From a virus, in IMG/VR virus record IMGVR_UViG_3300026484_000603, positions 1-21,099 of that record: a stretch of DNA of 21,099 bases. One strand, 5' to 3'. This document shows, piece by piece, positions 15,597 to 21,099 of the stretch; the stretch's first letter is position 1, and each line of letters opens with the position of its first letter. A program made the translations under genes and the position numbers. The notes below the pieces were generated by a model. That model was given only the letters and a program-made list of their open reading frames with translations, made no database searches and was not told the DNA's origin.

Positions 15597-16049
15597 ATGG
15601 ATATTGTTTATCCTGTAAGCGGTAACGGGGCGGTGATTGATGATAATGCAATAGCTACAAATAAAACTTGGAGTTCAGATAAAATTAATTCAGAATTTGC
15701 AGAATTAAAAAGCGATGCTCCTATTTTGTCTTTACCTGCAAACGCAAACGAAAATACTAACGTAACGATAACAATAACAAATTATAAGGATAATACGGAT
15801 TACTATTTTAATACGGACGCAGGAGATATTAATTATAACGGGGGCAATACCGCTACATTAACTACAAAAGAAGTTGAAGAAGATACACAATTTGCAGTTA
15901 CTTGTTATGCGGTTGAGGCGGGTAAAACGAGAAGTGATACGACAACTAAAAATATAACTGTTTTAAACGTTCCTGTGGTAGTGGACGGAAGTATAAATAA
16001 TGCAGATTTTGACGCAAACGCTGACGCAAATGACGGATTTGAATATTAA
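15597..16049 (+). CDS. Tail fibre-type protein with Ig-like domain
   Basis: The chosen ATG at 15597 follows GGGGG at good spacing; an in-frame ATG five codons upstream would lie inside the previous gene. The product has about 150 residues. Residues 10-36 (AVIDDNAIATNKTWSSDKIN) match a short motif common at the N-termini of phage fibre proteins. The centre (NVTITITNYKDNTDYYFN to TQFAVTCYAVEAGKT) reads like an Ig or fibronectin-type beta-sandwich, a frequent decoration on phage tails. It is followed ten bases later by the LamG-domain gene, probably its functional partner in receptor binding. Confidence 0.55.
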   Translation: MDIVYPVSGNGAVIDDNAIATNKTWSSDKINSEFAELKSDAPILSLPANANENTNVTITITNYKDNTDYYFNTDAGDINYNGGNTATLTTKEVEEDTQFAVTCYAVEAGKTRSDTTTKNITVLNVPVVVDGSINNADFDANADANDGFEY

Positions 16050-16058
16050 GGAGAACAA

Positions 16059-17330
16059 ATGAAAGCAACAAAAGATAATGCAACATATTTGGAAAAGATT
16101 GTTACACAAGACGATGGTGATAGTGATTTTGAAAAAGTTACAGATACGACAGTAAACCATATTCCAAACGAAATATTTTTGCTTGACACTACAACCAATA
16201 CACAGTTGGAAAGTGAAGATGAGTTAATAGAAAATGAAGAAGTATTGTTGATTGACGCAGATAACAATATTACTGAAACACAGCTTGGTTCTGTAACAAC
16301 AGGAATAATAGACACAACACAAACACTTGATATTTTTAATGACAACTCTTGTGTGGCTTGTTATCCATTTGATAATGAAACTGCTAATGATTTAAGTGGA
16401 AATTATGACGGAACTATTAATAATGTATCATTTGATAATGGTAAATTTGGAAAAGCAGTTAAAAGGAGCACATCCGATAGAGAGAATCATATAATTTTCT
16501 CTGAATCTGGTATCGATTGTATAAGCAATAGTGACATTTTTACATTAAGTTTTTGGGCAAAAATACCATCGCTTTCTGATTATAGTTATAACAATAATTC
16601 TTCATTTATGATTTTTGGAGCCGGAACAGGATATGATCAAGGGAATTGTGGTAATAGATCAAGAAATATTGGTTTTTCTTATTTTGATGGAAATTTTTCT
16701 GATATTCAATATTTTGAACAACCAGATGATGGAACTCCTTGTGGAGGGGGCAACCAAAGACAATTAAGCTTTGGAATAAAGCCTGACTCTATTTTTCACC
16801 ATTTTGTTGTAATAAAAAATGGAGCTAATGTTAAACTATATTTAGATAATGTTTTAGTGAATGAAGCATCAAACACTTTTACAAATAAAACAGGTATGAA
16901 ATATGTTACAGCACTGAGTAAAGGATTTGCAATACATTCAAATAGTTTATCTTCTCCAGGACTCATAGACCAAGTTCGTATATTTAATCGCACACTTACC
17001 AATGATGAAGTAGATGCATTATATAATGAACAGATAACAAAATACATAGCAGACATATCATCTGCAAACCTGTCAGAAGCTCCTGCAAAAGCCTTTAAAA
17101 AACAAACACCTTCTGTAAGAATAGCAATAGAAGCTACCGAAGCAGATATAACAGATACAAGCTTCAATGATTTAACTCCTGAAACAACGACTTATGACGG
17201 GTCTAAATTCACAACCGTATATTCTGATTTAGCAAAAGAAGGTAGATATATTCAAAGAAAAATAGTGGCTCCTAATAAAGGAATACAGGTTATAGAACCT
17301 TTTATATCAAACTTATGGAAGAAAGGGTAA
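16059..17330 (+). CDS. Receptor-binding tail protein with LamG (concanavalin-like) domain
   Basis: A 423-residue protein. Residues 1-85 are acidic and probably an attachment stalk. Residues about 96-330 follow the LamG/concanavalin A-like pattern: CVACYPFDNETANDLSGNYD, FTLSFWAKIP, VKLYLDNVLVNEAS, then GLIDQVRIFNRTLTNDEVDA. These jelly-roll domains bind sugars or surface structures. Residues 340-423 form a C-terminal part with many Thr and Asp. The segment 16330-17050 uses fewer GCG, CGG and similar codons than its neighbours, which suggests exchange of the binding domain. An AGGAG site precedes the ATG. The adhesin role is a family-based inference. Confidence 0.68.
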   Translation: MKATKDNATYLEKIVTQDDGDSDFEKVTDTTVNHIPNEIFLLDTTTNTQLESEDELIENEEVLLIDADNNITETQLGSVTTGIIDTTQTLDIFNDNSCVACYPFDNETANDLSGNYDGTINNVSFDNGKFGKAVKRSTSDRENHIIFSESGIDCISNSDIFTLSFWAKIPSLSDYSYNNNSSFMIFGAGTGYDQGNCGNRSRNIGFSYFDGNFSDIQYFEQPDDGTPCGGGNQRQLSFGIKPDSIFHHFVVIKNGANVKLYLDNVLVNEASNTFTNKTGMKYVTALSKGFAIHSNSLSSPGLIDQVRIFNRTLTNDEVDALYNEQITKYIADISSANLSEAPAKAFKKQTPSVRIAIEATEADITDTSFNDLTPETTTYDGSKFTTVYSDLAKEGRYIQRKIVAPNKGIQVIEPFISNLWKKG

Positions 17331-17333
17331 CAA

Positions 17334-17738
17334 ATGAAATATGAGATAAAAGAAACGGTAACAACAAAAGACGGATTGTATTATAAAAAAGCGATACAGG
17401 AAATTCCCGTGGCTTCCGAAAGTGAAAACATCAAAAAAGGTTTAGCAAGAAAACGTATACAAGAAGAAGTGTTTGATTTGCCTGACAGTATCGCAGATAA
17501 CGCAAAGATGATTTCTCTTTTAATGTCTGTGGTTAAAAGAGTTTATGAGGCGTTACCCGCAACGACTAAAAACAAAATTAAAGACAAGGATATGATTGAA
17601 GGTGTGATTAAAGTTTTCGACAACATACAAACCTTAGCAGACGTTCAGTTTGCACAAGAGGGCGACGTAATGATACAAAAAATATTTAACAGACAGTCCG
17701 AAATAGGAAAAATTGTTAAGGATATTTACAATGCTTAA
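17334..17738 (+). CDS. Unknown protein after the receptor-binding gene
   Basis: The 134-residue protein is not recognised. It has a short beta-rich N-terminus (EIKETVTTKDGLYYKKAIQE) and then mostly helices (AKMISLLMSVVKRVYEALPA and on to IGKIVKDIYNA). It starts three bases after the LamG gene stop and overlaps the next gene by eight bases. Small proteins after receptor-binding genes are sometimes fibre-assembly chaperones, but nothing in the sequence confirms this. Confidence 0.45.
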   Translation: MKYEIKETVTTKDGLYYKKAIQEIPVASESENIKKGLARKRIQEEVFDLPDSIADNAKMISLLMSVVKRVYEALPATTKNKIKDKDMIEGVIKVFDNIQTLADVQFAQEGDVMIQKIFNRQSEIGKIVKDIYNA

Positions 17739-18063
17739 ATATTCTAATTTTAAATTACAACCTTTACGAAATCATAGGTTTAAACTTTTAGAAAAAGTTA
17801 AATATAAAGATTTAACAATTCCAAAAAATTTTAGGACAGACGGAGCGACAATTCCGAGATTGTTTTGGAGTATATATCCGCCGAACCGCACAGATTATTT
17901 GCCGTGCGCGATAATTCACGATTATTTGTGCGATAAAGGAGAATATAAAAAGGCGGATAAATACTTTAAAGAATGTTTAAAAGAGATAAACGTTTCAAAA
18001 TTTACGAGATGCGTTTTTTATTACGCAGTGAGAATATATCACAAAAGCAAATACAAGCAATAG
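17731..18063 (+). CDS. DUF1353-family phage protein
   Basis: From the ATG at 17731 (AAGGAT eight bases upstream) the protein has 110 residues; an upstream TTG would add six residues and is less likely. The DUF1353 signature is clear: TDGATIPRLFW at residues 36-46 and AIIHDYLCDKG at 60-70. The family is widespread in phages near lysis and tail genes. Its biochemical role is not established, and the conserved His-Asp suggests a possible enzymatic or metal-binding site. The next gene, the holin, has its ribosome site directly after this stop. Confidence 0.78.
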   Translation: MLKYSNFKLQPLRNHRFKLLEKVKYKDLTIPKNFRTDGATIPRLFWSIYPPNRTDYLPCAIIHDYLCDKGEYKKADKYFKECLKEINVSKFTRCVFYYAVRIYHKSKYKQ

Positions 18064-18071
18064 GGGGAAAG

Positions 18072-18434
18072 ATGCCGTTAAAAAATTTGAATGATTTAAA
18101 CGTTTTTACAACAATAGTTGTAGGACTTTTCGGGGTTTGGGGGGCGTTTCTTAATTATATACGAAGACACGAAACACAAAAAGACCTTACAAAAAATCAA
18201 AAAATAACTTATTTTTTTACAGATTTTGCAAGTTCAACCGGGCTTGCAATGCTTACGTATATTGCCTTGCAAGGCTGGGGTGTTAATGAGCTTCTAAGCG
18301 TTGCTTGTGCGGGTTTTGTGTCGCATCAGGGAACCCGTGCGATTTATGTCGCACAGATAGTTATAGCCGAAAAGTTAGGTCTTAACAGAACAATAGACAC
18401 AATCAAAGAAGAACACGAAAAGGAGAACAAATGA
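18072..18434 (+). CDS. Holin (phage holin superfamily III-like)
   Basis: The chosen ATG at 18072 follows GGGGGAAAG; a longer in-frame start would overlap the previous gene by 90 bases. The 120-residue product has hydrophobic segments at about 10-29 (VFTTIVVGLFGVWGAFLNYI), 50-70 and 74-98 (ELLSVACAGFVSHQGTRAIY), and a charged C-terminal tail. Three membrane spans with a central G-x-x-G/H-region before an Ala-rich helix resemble the HP1/LydA holin group. Holins open the inner membrane so that the lysozyme reaches the cell wall. The next genes are spanins and lysozyme. Its stop overlaps the spanin start (ATGA). Confidence 0.72.
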   Translation: MPLKNLNDLNVFTTIVVGLFGVWGAFLNYIRRHETQKDLTKNQKITYFFTDFASSTGLAMLTYIALQGWGVNELLSVACAGFVSHQGTRAIYVAQIVIAEKLGLNRTIDTIKEEHEKENK

Positions 18435-18703
18435 GCGGAATAGCTGAAATAATTGTAACTGTTTTAATAGCCGCATCAATTATGTTTTACATGTATATAC
18501 AAAATCTACAAGACACAAAAAAAGATTTAGAAAAACAGGTAAAACAAAAACAGTCTGAAATAGTTAGAGAAAAAACAAAAGGCAATATAAAAGCGTTTGA
18601 GGCGAGACAAAAAGCGAAAAAAGAAGTTTTGAAAAAGCAGAGAAAGGACAAAAATGAAAGCAAAATTGATACTTCTGTCGGCCCTCATACTCTTTATTTT
18701 TAG
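18431..18703 (+). CDS. Inner-membrane spanin (Rz-like)
   Basis: The 90-residue protein has one N-terminal membrane segment (residues about 5-22, IIVTVLIAASIMFYMYIQ) and then a Lys/Glu/Gln-rich periplasmic coiled coil to residue 78. This is the architecture of i-spanins, which span the periplasm with a lipoprotein partner to disrupt the outer membrane. The nested lipoprotein gene at 18654 in another frame supports the assignment. Start: an AAGGAG site and ATG overlapping the holin stop. No sequence family was recognised; the call rests on architecture and context. Confidence 0.7.
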   Translation: MSGIAEIIVTVLIAASIMFYMYIQNLQDTKKDLEKQVKQKQSEIVREKTKGNIKAFEARQKAKKEVLKKQRKDKNESKIDTSVGPHTLYF

Positions 18704-18854
18704 CGGTTGTGTAAAAAAAGAGTATGTGTATGTAAAAATACCTTGCCCGAAGTTACAGACTTATGAAGTAAATACGAGTAAAAATAAGCATTTTACGATA
18801 CATTATTTTATAAAGGATACAAATGCAAGCAAAAATAAAAACGCAGACAACTAA
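18654..18854 (+). CDS. Outer-membrane spanin lipoprotein (Rz1-like), overlapping the i-spanin gene
   Basis: The 66-residue protein has a signal peptide (MKAKLILLSALILFIFSG) ending in a lipobox whose Cys is residue 19, so a mature lipoprotein of 48 residues. The mature part starts with VKKEYVYVKIPCPKLQTY, a pattern seen in short Rz1-type proteins. The first 50 bases lie within the i-spanin gene in a different frame, the hallmark arrangement of Rz/Rz1 pairs. An AAAGGA ribosome site precedes the ATG. It would bind the i-spanin across the periplasm at the last step of lysis. Confidence 0.8.
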   Translation: MKAKLILLSALILFIFSGCVKKEYVYVKIPCPKLQTYEVNTSKNKHFTIHYFIKDTNASKNKNADN

Positions 18855-19011
18855 AACAATAGAAATGCCCCTGTGCGAATTTGAAGAGCTTATAAAAGAA
18901 TTGCAACAGTGCAAAAAAGAAAAAGCCGAACTTGAAAAAGCTAACAAATTCTTAAACGAACAAATAAAAGAATACAACGAAAAATTTGCAAAGGACACAA
19001 GTGAACATTAA
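18823..19011 (+). CDS. Small coiled-coil protein in lysis cassette
   Basis: A 62-residue protein. From residue 17 to 55 it is a heptad-like helix (ELIKELQQCKKEKAELEKAN), with no signal peptide or membrane segment. It overlaps the end of the o-spanin gene by 32 bases and the lysozyme start by 11 bases, with an AAAGGA ribosome site. Tight packing and a good ribosome site argue that it is real. The role is unknown; a regulator of lysozyme or a structural helper are both possible. Confidence 0.55.
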   Translation: MQAKIKTQTTKTIEMPLCEFEELIKELQQCKKEKAELEKANKFLNEQIKEYNEKFAKDTSEH

Positions 19012-19405
19012 AGATTTTATAATTAAACACGAGGGGCTTAAACTTAAACCGTATCTCTGTCCCGCAGGAAAACTCACAATCGGCGTAGGCAGAAATATAG
19101 AAGATAACGGCATTTCGGAAGATGAGGCGATGTATCTGCTTGAAAACGACATTAAAAGATGTGAATCTGAATTAAGAGAGATTTTTGAAGAGTTTAACCA
19201 TTTTCCCGACGCCGTCAAAATGGCTTTGATTGATATGATATTTAATCTCGGAAAAACAAGATTTTTAACCTTTAAAAAATTAATACAGGCGGTAAAAGAA
19301 GGTGATTTTAAACGAGCAGCGGAAGAGGCTAAAAATAGCAGGTGGTGCGGGCAGGTAGGCAACAGATGTGAGGATGTTTGCGAGATGTTAAATAACTTTA
19401 TATAA
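19001..19405 (+). CDS. T4-type lysozyme (endolysin, GH24)
   Basis: From the GTG at 19001 (AAAGGA six bases upstream) the protein has 134 residues, and its catalytic residues fall at the same numbers as in T4 lysozyme: Glu11, Cys20 (Asp in T4) and Thr26 in HEGLKLKPYLCPAGKLTIGV. The spacing Glu-8-Asp/Cys-5-Thr is that of GH24 muramidases, which cleave the glycan chains of peptidoglycan. Position 31, His in T4, is Arg. The C-terminus has RWCGQVGNRCEDVC, matching the family's W...NR region with extra Cys. There is no signal peptide or SAR segment, so export depends on the upstream holin. A TTG farther upstream is an unlikely start. Confidence 0.88.
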   Translation: MNIKDFIIKHEGLKLKPYLCPAGKLTIGVGRNIEDNGISEDEAMYLLENDIKRCESELREIFEEFNHFPDAVKMALIDMIFNLGKTRFLTFKKLIQAVKEGDFKRAAEEAKNSRWCGQVGNRCEDVCEMLNNFI

Positions 19406-19523
19406 ATAAACTTCGAAAGCTCTTTGTAGCTCCGGGTATTTTGTTTGGGAAACGAAGTTCTCCTTTCTCTTTATCTTCATAGTCAATTAGCAAATATTTC
19501 CCCTCTAATTTATTTAACTTCAT
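19398..19523 (-). CDS. Small protein, 41 aa, with hairpin-masked ribosome site
   Basis: A leftward ATG at 19523 opens a 41-codon frame to the TAA at 19400-19398, overlapping the lysozyme's last eight bases tail to tail. The product is charged and compact (MKLNKLEGKYLLIDYEDKEK to start, PGATKSFRSLFI to end). A strong GGAGGG site lies five bases before the ATG, buried in a hairpin at 19526-19546. The upstream 118-residue gene ends 30 bases away, so the two probably share a transcript. I know no family for it. Confidence 0.6.
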   Translation of the reverse strand: MKLNKLEGKYLLIDYEDKEKGELRFPNKIPGATKSFRSLFI

Positions 19524-19525
19524 TC

Positions 19526-19546
19526 AAACCCTCCGCAGAGGGCTTT
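19526..19546 (-). promoter_or_regulatory. Hairpin covering the ribosome site of the 41-aa gene; possible terminator
   Basis: On the minus strand AAA-G-CCCTC pairs with GAGGG-TTT around a TGCG loop (eight pairs, one bulged G), placing the GGAGGG ribosome site inside the stem. Read on the plus strand, the same hairpin follows the lysis genes and is trailed by a moderately T-rich CTTTGAGTTATTTAT, so it might also end that transcript. Confidence 0.55.
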
Positions 19547-19553
19547 GAGTTAT

Positions 19554-19910
19554 TTATATGGCCAAAAAAAATACTTTTCTTTTAGAATTAATATCGAATC
19601 TGCTATCTATCCATTTTTTAGCTTCACTTTCTTTTTCAAGTTTTACTATTTCTTCCTCAAGAGCTTTTTTGCCTTTTTCAAAAATTTCTTTATCATCCAT
19701 ATCTTCGTTTACAACTCCCTTAGAAATTAAATCCCTAAAAATTTTATCTGCTTCAAATACAAGTTCAGGCTCTTCTCTACTTAATTTGCTGTATTCTTCT
19801 TCGCTTATTCCCCAAACTTTATTCCAAAGTTTAAGCGCTTTTTTATTTTTTTCTATTGCTTGTTTTTGTAACTCTTCAGCCCATTTGATTTGTTTTTCTG
19901 TTCCTTTCAT
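19554..19910 (-). CDS. Unknown early protein with KGTEKQIKWAEE N-terminus
   Basis: A 118-residue, highly charged helical protein. The start MKGTEKQIKWAEELQKQAIE recurs in small phage and plasmid proteins of unknown function; the middle (WGISEEEYSKLS) and the end (KKWIDSRFDINSKRKVFFLA) add nothing diagnostic. It has an AAGGAG ribosome site and a perfect consensus promoter with an imperfect palindrome between its boxes, so it is probably strongly expressed and repressible. It diverges from the HTH-protein gene and precedes the 41-residue gene. Possible roles are control or early takeover. Confidence 0.6.
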   Translation of the reverse strand: MKGTEKQIKWAEELQKQAIEKNKKALKLWNKVWGISEEEYSKLSREEPELVFEADKIFRDLISKGVVNEDMDDKEIFEKGKKALEEEIVKLEKESEAKKWIDSRFDINSKRKVFFLAI

Positions 19911-19942
19911 TTTCAGCTCCTTTTTTGTTTTTCTATACTGCT

Positions 19943-19971
19943 ATTATACACCTATTTGGTATAAATGTCAA
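19943..19971 (-). promoter_or_regulatory. Consensus sigma70 promoter with palindromic operator-like site
   Basis: On the minus strand TTGACA (19971-19966) and TATAAT (19948-19943) are separated by exactly 17 bases, a perfect consensus promoter for the 118-residue gene. An imperfect inverted repeat (TATACACC, TATTT, GGTATA on the plus strand, 19945-19963) covers the spacer and -10, where a bound repressor would block transcription. Confidence 0.8.
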
Positions 19972-20031
19972 GAGTTTTTATATAAAATATGTATAAATTT
20001 GTAAAATTTTGTGAATTATATGTATTTATTA

Positions 20032-20063
20032 TGTTATAATTACACTAAATAAGTATAAGGAGG
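20032..20063 (+). promoter_or_regulatory. Extended -10 promoter and ribosome site for the HTH-protein gene
   Basis: TGTTATAAT (20032-20040) is an extended -10 element without a clear -35 box. AAGGAGG (20057-20063) is a strong ribosome site five bases before the ATG. Two near-identical ATATGTAT segments upstream (around 19988 and 20018) could be additional binding sites. Confidence 0.6.
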
Positions 20064-20068
20064 ATAAA

Positions 20069-20542
20069 ATGTTTAAAGTGCCTTTAAAAGAAATAGAAAG
20101 GAGATTTAATATCCCTTACCGCACTGTTCAAAATTTTAACGAAGCGGAAGGATACAGAAAAGAAGTCCTTAATATTTTTAGCGACCTTATCGTTTTAGAA
20201 GAGTTAGCTAAAAAAGATTTAGAAGAGCTTGGAGAGGTAAAACTCTCCTATATAAAAGAGGGGATAGATAATTATTTAACAGATATTCTACTGCATAAGC
20301 CCGAAAGTTTAAATCAGACGTTTGCAGAGCTTATAAGAGATAATAACAAAATAAAGGAGCTTACAGAAAATGCAATGCTACAGGACTTTTTAGAACCGGA
20401 GGAAATAAAAGCTACTTTATATAGAATAGATAAGCATTTAGACAAGTTGTCTCGCTATTTTCTCGTAAAAGAAAGATTCGAGGAAACTTACGATTACTTA
20501 AAAAGCGTAAAAAAAGAGGGTAAGCCTGTTTTAAAAGATTAG
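20069..20542 (+). CDS. HTH-domain protein, probable regulator
   Basis: A 157-residue protein starting with a helix-turn-helix-like segment (VPLKEIERRFNIPYRTVQNF, residues 4-23). The remainder is helical and acidic (LEELAKKDLEELGEVK, then ATLYRIDKHLDKLSRYFLVK). The N-terminal pattern suits a DNA-binding protein or a small-terminase-like HTH. The divergent strong promoter on its left, overlapped by a palindrome, makes a repressor or switch protein more likely. Its stop overlaps the stop of the facing zinc-knuckle gene. Confidence 0.5.
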   Translation: MFKVPLKEIERRFNIPYRTVQNFNEAEGYRKEVLNIFSDLIVLEELAKKDLEELGEVKLSYIKEGIDNYLTDILLHKPESLNQTFAELIRDNNKIKELTENAMLQDFLEPEEIKATLYRIDKHLDKLSRYFLVKERFEETYDYLKSVKKEGKPVLKD

Positions 20543-21099
20543 TTTTTCTTTTTTAGTTTTTTATACCTGCTCTGCACACTTCCTATAGTCCTGTTAAGTT
20601 TCAGGGCTATTTCTTTTTTTATCAGCTTATCCCAGTTCCGCAATAAAAATTCGTCTTCTTCTTTAGAATAAGGAGTTTTATAAGTGTTGTTTTGTAGGCT
20701 TATTTCTCTTGCAAGGTTGTTTTCTTCTATAAAATGCTGTAATTTCTGTAATTTTCTTTTTTCGTTGCAATAAACTTCTTTCTTCTTTTCGGGATTTCGT
20801 TCGTAATATCTTTTAACATATCCGCTCATTTTTCCCGGATGTGCCTCTTTAAATTTCTGTAATCTGTATTTATTTCTACAACTAACACTGCAATATTTCT
20901 GTTTAGAATTAGAAGTAACAAATTCCTTATTGCAGTAGGGGCAAATAAGATAATAGTAATCTTTCTTATCCTTTTTATATTTACGTTTTTTATACGCTAA
21001 ATCTCTACACTTTTTAGAACAGTAAATTTGATTTTTACGTTTAGGCTTAAATGCTTGTAAGCAGTGTGGGCAAATTTTAAAAAGATGATATTGAGCCAT
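20539..21099 (-). CDS. Protein with two zinc knuckles and a C-terminal Myb/SANT-like domain
   Basis: From the ATG at the very edge of the window the protein has 186 residues; a more upstream start cannot be excluded. Two tandem zinc-knuckle motifs share the plan C-x2-C-x13-C-x3-C: Cys10, 13, 27 and 31, and Cys53, 56, 70 and 74, each ending YCS..CR. A basic linker follows. Residues about 144-184 (YSKEEDEFLLRNWDKLIKKE then IGSVQSRYKKLKK) resemble a Myb/SANT DNA-binding helix bundle. Such combinations occur in phage DNA-binding proteins, some linked to HNH endonucleases, but no HNH motif is seen. DNA binding is likely. The ribosome site is outside the window. Confidence 0.62.
   Translation of the reverse strand: MAQYHLFKICPHCLQAFKPKRKNQIYCSKKCRDLAYKKRKYKKDKKDYYYLICPYCNKEFVTSNSKQKYCSVSCRNKYRLQKFKEAHPGKMSGYVKRYYERNPEKKKEVYCNEKRKLQKLQHFIEENNLAREISLQNNTYKTPYSKEEDEFLLRNWDKLIKKEIALKLNRTIGSVQSRYKKLKKKN

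Noticed and set aside
17973-18071. Longer N-terminus for the holin
   Set aside because: It would overlap the DUF1353 gene by 90 bases and lacks a ribosome site; the ATG at 18072 has GGGGGAAAG in front.
19558-20004. Rightward open frame opposite the 118-aa gene
   Set aside because: It is antisense to a gene with a perfect promoter and good ribosome site, and its product is Ser/Phe/Leu-rich noise.
1-21099. CRISPR arrays, insertion sequences, diversity-generating retroelement
   Set aside because: No regularly spaced repeats, transposase or reverse transcriptase motifs were seen, and the LamG gene has no template-repeat partner in the window.

Overview
The window is the structural and lysis half of a tailed-phage genome, most likely a temperate siphovirus or an integrated prophage. 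The DNA is AT-rich, the genes are tightly packed with many 1-11 base overlaps, and nearly all the recognisable genes are phage genes. A single major tail protein, a frameshifted tail chaperone and a long tape measure, with no sheath gene, indicate a long non-contractile tail. The lysine- and isoleucine-rich, AT-biased style suggests a Campylobacterota host (for example a Nautiliales-type bacterium), but no host gene is present to prove it.

Left part (1-3788). The window opens inside a rightward gene whose visible part is the end of a LAGLIDADG intein (1-507) followed by the C-extein of a Mu F/SPP1 gp7-type minor head protein (508-1173). Facing it is a leftward block: a head-tail adaptor candidate, a tail-terminator candidate, an HK97 gp10-like protein and the DUF4055-type portal. 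A small leftward tRNA-like gene with its own near-consensus promoter lies between the two converging units. Its 3' end overlaps the stop codon of the minor head gene.

Centre (3789-17738). A long rightward unit holds the scaffold, major capsid protein, tail tube, a G/GT-style chaperone pair joined by a -1 frameshift on nine A's, the tape measure, and then tail-tip, hub, fibre and receptor-binding proteins ending with a LamG-domain protein. Four transcription starts (leftward at 3688; rightward before 3789, 11560 and 15353) share an uncommon promoter layout: a T-tract, then CC or GG, then an A-tract, and a -10-like hexamer 24-25 bases further on. This is a good candidate for a phage-specific late promoter.

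Right part (17731-21099). A DUF1353 gene leads into a lysis cassette: holin, inner-membrane spanin, nested outer-membrane spanin lipoprotein, a small coiled-coil protein and a T4-type lysozyme. It converges on a leftward two-gene unit (118 aa, then a 41-aa gene with a hairpin-masked ribosome site) driven by a perfect consensus promoter. That promoter diverges from an HTH-protein gene with an extended -10 promoter. This resembles an early or lysogeny control region. The last gene, leftward and starting at the window edge, encodes a protein with two zinc knuckles and a Myb/SANT-like domain.

No stretch longer than 300 bases lacks a gene.
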